In this document: piece after piece, positions 42,802 through 47,613 of the stretch
Numbering within the stretch: the stretch's first letter is position 1
Layout: each line of letters begins with the position of its first letter
IMG/VR virus record: IMGVR_UViG_3300010370_000060
Location: 1-47,613 of that record
Reading direction: 5' to 3' (one strand)
DNA: 47,613 nucleotides
Source of the DNA: a virus
Position numbers and translations under genes: made by a program
Notes under the pieces: generated by a model
What the model was told of the DNA's origin: nothing
What the model saw: the letters and a program-made list of their open reading frames with translations, nothing else
Database searches by the model: none

Positions 42802-43624
42802 AAAAATAATCTTCCGCTATTGGCATTTGTTTAATTTTTTCTATATTATTTAATATAGATTGTTTTTTTGATTCGTACAATTCTTTTGTTAATGTTGTTA
42901 TTATATCATCTTTATATAGAATGATTCCATCTCTATCAAAATGCTCAAATACATCCGGATCGCCGTGGTATATTGGGATGACACCTTTGGCAAAACAATC
43001 TGTTATTTTTTCTGTAAAATAACCAGGATATGAATCATTCTCGAAAACAACTGAAAACATATACGGGTCTAGTGCTTCTTTTTTATCTCTATGTGCACCC
43101 GTTCCTTCACCAGGTCTAATGCTACCATGAGCACCACCATACAAATCTAATTTATTTTTTAAATTTAAAGCGACACTTAATCTATAGCGATGACCCTCTG
43201 AATAATCTTTCGGAGAGCATATCATTGACACTAATTTATTTTTTTCTGGTATTTTTACACCATCTCTAGCAAAACACCAAGGTAGATTGCTGCCAGAATA
43301 TGTCCATTTTATTCTATCATCTAATTTACACAATTCTTTTTCGCATGTAAACAAATATTTGTATTTTGATAATATTTCTTCTTTATTTGTAAAAAGTCTA
43401 TCCCTTACTTTTCTAGCATCACCTATAAACCTAGATTCACATATCCATGCATATTTTTTATTGTGATATGGTGTATTTAATCCTTGAAAGATACCACCAT
43501 CAATATACACTTGTATTTCTTGTCTTTCTCTTGTCCAGATAAAATTTTTAGGGGTTAATGTAGAACATGAAGAATGTTCTATTGTAAATGGACATCCTAT
43601 TCCTTGTATTTTTATTTTACTCAT
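42782..43624 (-). CDS. GT10-like alpha-1,3/4-fucosyltransferase
   Basis: Protein of 280 aa with the GT10 fucosyltransferase signature near its end: FSVVFENDSYPGYFTEKITD, followed by CFAKGVIPIYHGDPDVFEHF (family 'F-x-x-x-F-E-N-S-x-x-x-x-Y-x-T-E-K-x-x-x-A-x-x-x-x-x-x-P-V/I-Y-x-G'). The segment RYRLSVALNLKNKLDLYGGA fits the preceding 'R-x-x-x-x-x-L-x-x-x-x-x-x-D-x-Y-G' block. So fucose (or a similar sugar) from a GDP donor is the expected substrate. The N-terminal half is divergent. It overlaps the gene upstream by 4 nt and the one downstream by 20 nt. Confidence 0.83.
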   Translation of the reverse strand: MSKIKIQGIGCPFTIEHSSCSTLTPKNFIWTRERQEIQVYIDGGIFQGLNTPYHNKKYAWICESRFIGDARKVRDRLFTNKEEILSKYKYLFTCEKELCKLDDRIKWTYSGSNLPWCFARDGVKIPEKNKLVSMICSPKDYSEGHRYRLSVALNLKNKLDLYGGAHGSIRPGEGTGAHRDKKEALDPYMFSVVFENDSYPGYFTEKITDCFAKGVIPIYHGDPDVFEHFDRDGIILYKDDIITTLTKELYESKKQSILNNIEKIKQMPIAEDYFYEKFIH

Positions 43625-44226
43625 AAAGCAGGTCTTCCTCTATTTATTTGAGCCATTTTTCTGTGAACTTCTGCTTTACCCTTGGCATGTGAATTTTTAT
43701 TTATTATATAACGACCGTCGCAATAATCATTAAAATTATTTTCAATTATAAAAATTGATATTTGTGTATGTATTTTAGGAATCACTGCATGTTTTAGAGC
43801 ATCATGATCTAATTCAAAACCGTTTTGTTTTAATCCATTTTCACAAGCATCTATCCAAGAATCAATTATAAAATTAAATTTTTCACCATGCTTAAAATAC
43901 ACAGGAGATGCTTTTATTCCTTCTATGTTCCCTGTATGAGATGCAAACCCAATGTCGTGTGTTATGTTATCAAAAGCATTAAAAGATTCTCTCAATTCCG
44001 TATCACAATCCATCCATATCAGATCACATTTATGCTTCTCCATCATGTCTTTTATAAATTTAGGTTTTCTCAAACAATTTAACATGTAAGAACCTAGAGA
44101 TGGGAGTTCCACTATTTCGTGTGAAATATTTAAACGATTGCACGCAGCAATTAAATATTTTCCATGTTGGCTATAATAAGTTCCGCCATCCACATCCGAA
44201 TAAAAACTTATCAATTTTGGTTTCAT
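43621..44226 (-). CDS. Tandem GT-A-like paralogue 1
   Basis: Protein of 201 aa, the most diverged of three tandem relatives. Shared layout: N-terminal ISFYSD strand, ISHEIVELPSLGSYMLNC (G-S-x-x-x-N-C), a helix, and LIWMDCDTELRESF (Asp73-x-Asp75). The DxD and the aromatic before it fit a nucleotide-sugar-binding GT-A core. KHAVIPKIHTQISIFIIENNF follows. Function inferred only from layout and context. Confidence 0.65.
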   Translation of the reverse strand: MKPKLISFYSDVDGGTYYSQHGKYLIAACNRLNISHEIVELPSLGSYMLNCLRKPKFIKDMMEKHKCDLIWMDCDTELRESFNAFDNITHDIGFASHTGNIEGIKASPVYFKHGEKFNFIIDSWIDACENGLKQNGFELDHDALKHAVIPKIHTQISIFIIENNFNDYCDGRYIINKNSHAKGKAEVHRKMAQINRGRPAL

Positions 44227-44879
44227 TTTATCTGCTTTCTCATTTTTCTACTTGCTTGCATGTGTTCTATCACTACAGCTTCTTCTTTTTCGAACCAAGA
44301 GCAATCAAATACTTTACAATAACTCTGTGGAAAATTAAATGTCTTTAATCCCTGTTTATCGTATTTATCCCAAACTTTTTGTAGACTTTGTTGTTCCCAC
44401 ACAGTTGGATTCGCTTCACTCTCTTTCTTCCAATCATGTATCATTTCTATTGCAATTTTTGTATTATTAAAAAACATTGTTCCGCCAGCAAGTGCCTCAT
44501 TACCTCTATCTGGTCCCCAAGGACGTAGATGTTCATTTGAAGGCTTATTCCATACATTTGGAATCCAATAACAACCAAAATCATATGATTCTAATTGTTC
44601 AAATAATTTTGGTTCGGCTCTAAATCGTGCATCTGCATCAGTCCACACAACACCACATTTTAATTCATTTAAAGCAGTAAGAACAACTTCGGCTTTCATG
44701 GTACAATTTTTAACCCAAGATCCTTTATTTTCTTTTTCATATGATTTAAAAGGATATTGTTTGGTTTGATTGTCTCCTGGATATTTTAATTCTGGTTGCA
44801 AAAAATAATGGCAAGTTTTTCTCCACTCATCCACTTCATTTTTATATTCTGGTGTATAAAATGTTATAACTGCTATCAT
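44223..44879 (-). CDS. Tandem GT-A-like paralogue 2
   Basis: Protein of 218 aa with the same order of motifs: AVITFYTP strand, KGSWVKNCTMKAEVVL (G-S-W-x-x-N-C-x-x-K), and VVWTDADARFRAEPKLFEQL (Asp81-x-Asp83). FDFGCYWIPN-like turns follow (here YDFGCYWIPN), then GGTMFFNNTK and WEQQSLQKVW, the last matching the 'D/E-Q-x-x-L' acceptor motif. Overlaps its neighbours by 4 nt each. Confidence 0.7.
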   Translation of the reverse strand: MIAVITFYTPEYKNEVDEWRKTCHYFLQPELKYPGDNQTKQYPFKSYEKENKGSWVKNCTMKAEVVLTALNELKCGVVWTDADARFRAEPKLFEQLESYDFGCYWIPNVWNKPSNEHLRPWGPDRGNEALAGGTMFFNNTKIAIEMIHDWKKESEANPTVWEQQSLQKVWDKYDKQGLKTFNFPQSYCKVFDCSWFEKEEAVVIEHMQASRKMRKQIK

Positions 44880-45502
44880 TTTCTGTCAACCTTTTGCATA
44901 CTAGATGCTAAATCATGTAAAATTATTGCTTTATTCATTCCATGTAACTTATTTATCTGACAATATTCTCTGGGTAACCATTCAGTTGAGGGATTTATAT
45001 TACACCATGCTTGTTGTAAAGACCACTGATCCCACGATCTCTTCCATTCATTTTTTATTTTTAACCATTCATTACATAAGTTTATAATATTTGGACACTT
45101 ACGCAAAAAAAGTGTTCCGGAATTAAACCAAGCAGGGTTCATTCCTTGGGGCCAATTTTTAGGCAATTCTATTTCCTCTCTCCCTGCGGGTGCTCTTTTT
45201 CGTGGACCAGGTTCAGCACGAACTCCAAATTCTTTATCACAGACAAAAAACAAATACGGATGCTCCATTATTCGAGCATCCGCATCTATCCAAATTAAAC
45301 ATTCATCATTCTGTGCTAAATTTAATTGTTCTATTATATAATTTATTTTATAATTACAATTATCAACCCAAGATCCTAAATCATCTCTTCTTCTTATTTC
45401 GTAAGATAGTGAAAATCTTTCACAAGAATCTTTAAGCCTTTTGACTAATTCAGGATATACGCCTGTATTTGTGTAATATGAAATTATTTTAACTTTGTTC
45501 AT
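44876..45502 (-). CDS. Tandem GT-A-like paralogue 3
   Basis: Protein of 208 aa. KIISYYTNTG strand, LGSWVDNCNYKINYII (same G-S-W-x-x-N-C-x-x-K block), CLIWIDADARIMEHPYLF (Asp73-x-Asp75), then NSGTLFLRKC and WDQWSLQQAW. Closest to paralogue 2, consistent with local duplication. A transferase of sugar from a nucleotide donor is likely; donor unknown. Its first 14 nt overlap the exonuclease gene's end. Confidence 0.7.
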   Translation of the reverse strand: MNKVKIISYYTNTGVYPELVKRLKDSCERFSLSYEIRRRDDLGSWVDNCNYKINYIIEQLNLAQNDECLIWIDADARIMEHPYLFFVCDKEFGVRAEPGPRKRAPAGREEIELPKNWPQGMNPAWFNSGTLFLRKCPNIINLCNEWLKIKNEWKRSWDQWSLQQAWCNINPSTEWLPREYCQINKLHGMNKAIILHDLASSMQKVDRK

Positions 45503-46154
45503 TTAATTGTAAATTGTATTCTTTGATTATATTAAATAGAGGTTCTACGTAATTTTTAGGATCTTCTTCGTGACAATGAATTGTTCCGTCATCACAAGAC
45601 ATTAAAATTGCAATATTTTTAATAGATATACCTGTATGTTCTTTGAACATTATGGAATATGCTGTAGCTTGCATAAAATATTCTTGAATATCAGACTTGT
45701 ATTTTTCTCTAGAGCAGGTTTTAAAATCTATTACTGATAATTTTTTATTATATTCCGCTATACAGTCAACTCTACCTGCTAATTTTAGCAAATCTGAATA
45801 CATAGGAGATTCTAATAAATGAATATTATCTATGTTATCCAGCATTTTTTGAAAATTAACAAATAAATGATAATTTGCAAGATCGTCTTTTGTTGGTGCA
45901 CCCTGATTATTTAAATATTTTTCAATTACACTATGAAAACTATTTCCTCTTTTAGTGACTCTTTTTGCTTCTTGGGGATTATTCTTTCGCCATTCTGCAA
46001 AAAACTTTTTCTTTTTAAATCCAGTAACAGTTGTAACTGATGGATAAGATGTTGTATTGTTTATTTTGTAGTGTCGTTTACCGTCTAATTCAACAGCAAC
46101 AACATCTTCCGAAAGATTTAAACTTTCTATTTTTACATGATTAAAAATTTTCAA
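45489..46154 (-). CDS. PD-(D/E)XK exonuclease (MGME1/RecB-like)
   Basis: Protein of 221 aa common in marine T4-like phages. N-terminal half: KRHYKINNTTSYPSVTTVTG, then RGNSFHSVIEKYL, the helix with the His-Glu-like motif of RecB/MGME1 nucleases. Catalytic core: LAGRVDCIAEYNKKLSVIDF followed by KTCSREKYK (Asp in GRVD, then D-F-K). QEYFMQATAYSIMF matches the closing 'Y-x-x-Q-x-x-x-Y' (QxxxY) motif. It would degrade or trim DNA ends in recombination or host DNA breakdown. It has no visible link to glycan work and is embedded in that cluster. Shine-Dalgarno AAAGGA. Confidence 0.85.
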   Translation of the reverse strand: MKIFNHVKIESLNLSEDVVAVELDGKRHYKINNTTSYPSVTTVTGFKKKKFFAEWRKNNPQEAKRVTKRGNSFHSVIEKYLNNQGAPTKDDLANYHLFVNFQKMLDNIDNIHLLESPMYSDLLKLAGRVDCIAEYNKKLSVIDFKTCSREKYKSDIQEYFMQATAYSIMFKEHTGISIKNIAILMSCDDGTIHCHEEDPKNYVEPLFNIIKEYNLQLNEQS

Positions 46155-46164
46155 TTGTATTCCT

Positions 46165-46962
46165 TTAAAGTTTTTTAACTTTGCTTATCAGCTGCATGTA
46201 TTTAGACACCGAATCTTTATACTCTGCATTCTTTGTTTCAATTTTCTCTTCAATTATATTTTGTTTTTCTAGTTTTGTTTCTATTAATTTATTTACTAAT
46301 TTTTTTTTTAAATCTTCAACTATATTATCAGTTAATTTTGGAACAATATTGTCAAATATTTGACCACACTCCCAAGAATACCAATTGTAACCTTTTCTTT
46401 TGGCTATTGGATACCATTGTACCATAGCACCATGAACTTCATCTAATGTTCTTTTAAAATTATGTTTTTTCTTTATATCTGTTTGTGTTACTTGATAGCA
46501 ATATTTAGATTCCATACTATCGGCTGATAAATCATTACCAGCAAATATTATATTTTTAAATCCAACAGAATGTGCCCACTGAATACCAAAGGTGATTGAT
46601 TTGTGTGGCCCTCTTGCAAAAGATCTAGAAAAATCAAATAAATGTTGTTCGGCTTCAAATGTGCGATTATTTGTAAAACTTCTGTATGCATGAACATTTT
46701 TTCCAGGAAGGTGATTTGATGTTTTTCCTTCTTGAACAATTTTAATTATTTGTTCCGCAACGTAAACCTGTTTTCCTTCTTCACCATGCATTTCATTTAA
46801 ATAATCGGAATAAATCCATATATGTGGATTTGTTATTTTTCTAATAGTTGTGCTTATTGCTGCAACAGGAAATCCTAAACTAAAAACATCAACTTTGTTT
46901 AGGGATGGCCCAGAACACGCAAATACTATTGTTTCATAATTTTTTAAATCGTCAAATAACAT
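46165..46962 (-). CDS. DUF115/MAF-like Rossmann-type protein
   Basis: Protein of 265 aa. The N-terminus ETIVFACSGPSLNKVD is the 'GxGPSL' motif of DUF115/motility-accessory-factor and GT42-related proteins, used with nonulosonic acids (pseudaminic, legionaminic, sialic) or other sugars. FKNIIFAGNDLSADS and KSITFGIQWAHSVG fit the rest of such a fold. The C-terminal ~60 residues are a Lys/Glu coiled coil. Function as a transferase for the glycan cluster is an inference; such proteins are also found singly in marine phages. It begins 15 nt after the 167-aa gene stop. Confidence 0.62.
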   Translation of the reverse strand: MLFDDLKNYETIVFACSGPSLNKVDVFSLGFPVAAISTTIRKITNPHIWIYSDYLNEMHGEEGKQVYVAEQIIKIVQEGKTSNHLPGKNVHAYRSFTNNRTFEAEQHLFDFSRSFARGPHKSITFGIQWAHSVGFKNIIFAGNDLSADSMESKYCYQVTQTDIKKKHNFKRTLDEVHGAMVQWYPIAKRKGYNWYSWECGQIFDNIVPKLTDNIVEDLKKKLVNKLIETKLEKQNIIEEKIETKNAEYKDSVSKYMQLISKVKKL

Positions 46963-46977
46963 AATATATAAAATCTA

Positions 46978-47481
46978 TTAAGGTCTTCTAGCGAAATCTG
47001 CTTCTGCTTTCTTAATCAGCGTTGTTGCCTTTACTGCATTTCCGCCTGCCTTTTTAACTGCGTCACATCTAATATTAAAAAGTTCTTGTTGCCTGAGTGC
47101 AGCCTCTAATTGTTCTTGTGCATTATCTATACTAACAGCATTTCCTGTTCTGTTTGCTCTTACTAATGCGCTTCGTGCATTAGAAACATTTGTAGCAACC
47201 ACTCTACCGTCAATTTTACAATGTGTCAGCAAATCATTAAATCTATCTTCATCTGATAGTCTTTTTTCGGCACTTCGTTTACCTGCTCCAAAAGCACCTT
47301 CAATTGCACTAGTGTCAACCCCGATTTGAGCAGCTGCTCCTCTAGCAACAGTTCCAGCAAGAGAAAGAGCCCCCCTGCCTATACCCCTACCAACAGCAGC
47401 AGCTATAGATCCTATAGATTTTCCTGCTAATTCTCTAAATTCGTTTAATTGTTTTGAAATTTCGGTAAATGTTTTTGCCAT
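46978..47481 (-). CDS. Hypothetical Ala/Gly-rich protein, possibly virion-associated
   Basis: Protein of 167 aa, not recognised. The N-terminal third is a helix rich in Gly/Ala (GSIAAAVGRGIGRGALSLAG), perhaps membrane-interacting; the rest is helical with many Ala, Arg and Asn (SNARSALVRANRTGNAVSID). Composition differs from the sugar genes downstream and is nearer the tape-measure-like protein. A late promoter box about 32 nt upstream and a terminator behind it point to a separate late unit, in agreement with a structural or internal-head role, but no function is claimed. Confidence 0.6.
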   Translation of the reverse strand: MAKTFTEISKQLNEFRELAGKSIGSIAAAVGRGIGRGALSLAGTVARGAAAQIGVDTSAIEGAFGAGKRSAEKRLSDEDRFNDLLTHCKIDGRVVATNVSNARSALVRANRTGNAVSIDNAQEQLEAALRQQELFNIRCDAVKKAGGNAVKATTLIKKAEADFARRP

Positions 47482-47512
47482 ATAAAATAACCTTTATATA
47501 TACTCTTACCAT

Positions 47513-47520
47513 TATTTATA
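47513..47520 (-). promoter_or_regulatory. T4-type late promoter for the 167-aa gene
   Basis: Exact TATAAATA on the minus strand, predicted start near 47507, leader of ~26 nt to the ATG at 47481. It abuts the terminator hairpin at 47524-47553, a compact end-then-start arrangement. Confidence 0.6.
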
Positions 47521-47553
47521 AAAGCAGAGGAGGCTCTTTTGAACCCCCTCTGC
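47520..47553 (-). terminator. Terminator-like hairpin at the right edge
   Basis: Arms 47524-47533 and 47544-47553 (GCAGAGGAGG with CCCCCTCTGC, one A-C mismatch) form a GC-rich 10-bp stem followed on the minus strand by TTTT. It would end transcripts from the gene beyond the right edge. The T-run is short. Confidence 0.6.
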
Positions 47554-47583
47554 CCTATGAAGATCGAAAGGTAGCGAAGTTCC

Positions 47584-47613
47584 TTATAGCATGAATGGCG
47601 TAGTTCGCTTAAC
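47584..47613 (-). CDS. Possible C-terminal end of a gene entering from the right
   Basis: On the minus strand one frame from the edge reads VKRTTPFML then TAA at 47586-47584, followed 30 nt later by a terminator. A stop just before a strong terminator suggests a real gene end; GC content is higher than in nearby sugar genes. Nine residues are too few to identify it. Confidence 0.3.
   Translation of the reverse strand, partial: VKRTTPFML

Noticed and set aside
47554-47613. tRNA or other RNA at the right edge
   Set aside because: A short inverted repeat (AGCGAA/TTCGCT) is present but no cloverleaf, and a reading frame ends here.

Overview
The window is a stretch of the genome of a T4-like contractile-tailed phage (myovirus). 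The evidence is a syntenic set of T4 morphogenesis genes: the start of 15, then 14, 13, a long fibre gene, two large DUF4815-type structural genes, 8, a wedge protein, 6, 25, spike and hub genes, 53, 48, 4, 54, 26, a hub-assembly partner and a tape-measure-like gene, followed by 32 and 33. The DNA is very AT-rich by eye. Protein sizes and wording resemble marine T4-like phages of cyanobacteria or Pelagibacter-type hosts more than coliphage T4. That host guess is an inference, because nothing in the window names the host. No tRNA, rRNA, CRISPR array, IS element or integrase was seen.

Layout. (1) Positions 1-28026, minus strand: neck, fibre, baseplate wedge and hub genes, packed tightly with 1-13 nt overlaps or short gaps. 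(2) 28049-32358, plus strand: head-completion nuclease gp4, a conserved hypothetical, a gp54-like tube initiator, gp26, a short -1-frame extension, and a tape-measure-like protein. (3) 32363-33613, minus strand: gp32 with its own sigma70-like promoter and a strong terminator, then the late-transcription coactivator gp33. (4) 33637-46962, minus strand: about 18 overlapping genes for glycan chemistry (epimerase, two FkbM methyltransferases, another methyltransferase-like protein, an asparagine-synthase-like amidotransferase, fucosyltransferase-like GT10 and GT11 proteins, an exostosin-like protein, and many small DxD glycosyltransferase-like proteins), with one PD-(D/E)XK exonuclease embedded. 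(5) 46978-47613: a structural-looking hypothetical behind a terminator and late-promoter junction.

How it works together. T4-type late promoters (TATAAATA) sit at transcription-unit starts: upstream of 13, of the 211-aa membrane protein, of the 1956-aa protein, on both strands at the 48/4 divergence, and before the 167-aa gene. This fits the presence of gp33. Most of regions 1 and 2 builds the neck, baseplate and tail, while region 4 probably remodels a glycan on the cell surface or on the virion.

The most notable points are: an SGNH/GDSL esterase-like domain inserted into a baseplate wedge protein; a gene 13 leader hairpin that hides the ribosome site unless transcription starts at the late promoter inside it (as for T4 gene e); a T_TTT_TTC slippery site joining gp26 to the next reading frame, like lambda G/GT; a gp48-like gene split by a frameshift; a predicted leaderless gp4 mRNA; and the large phage-borne glycan operon.
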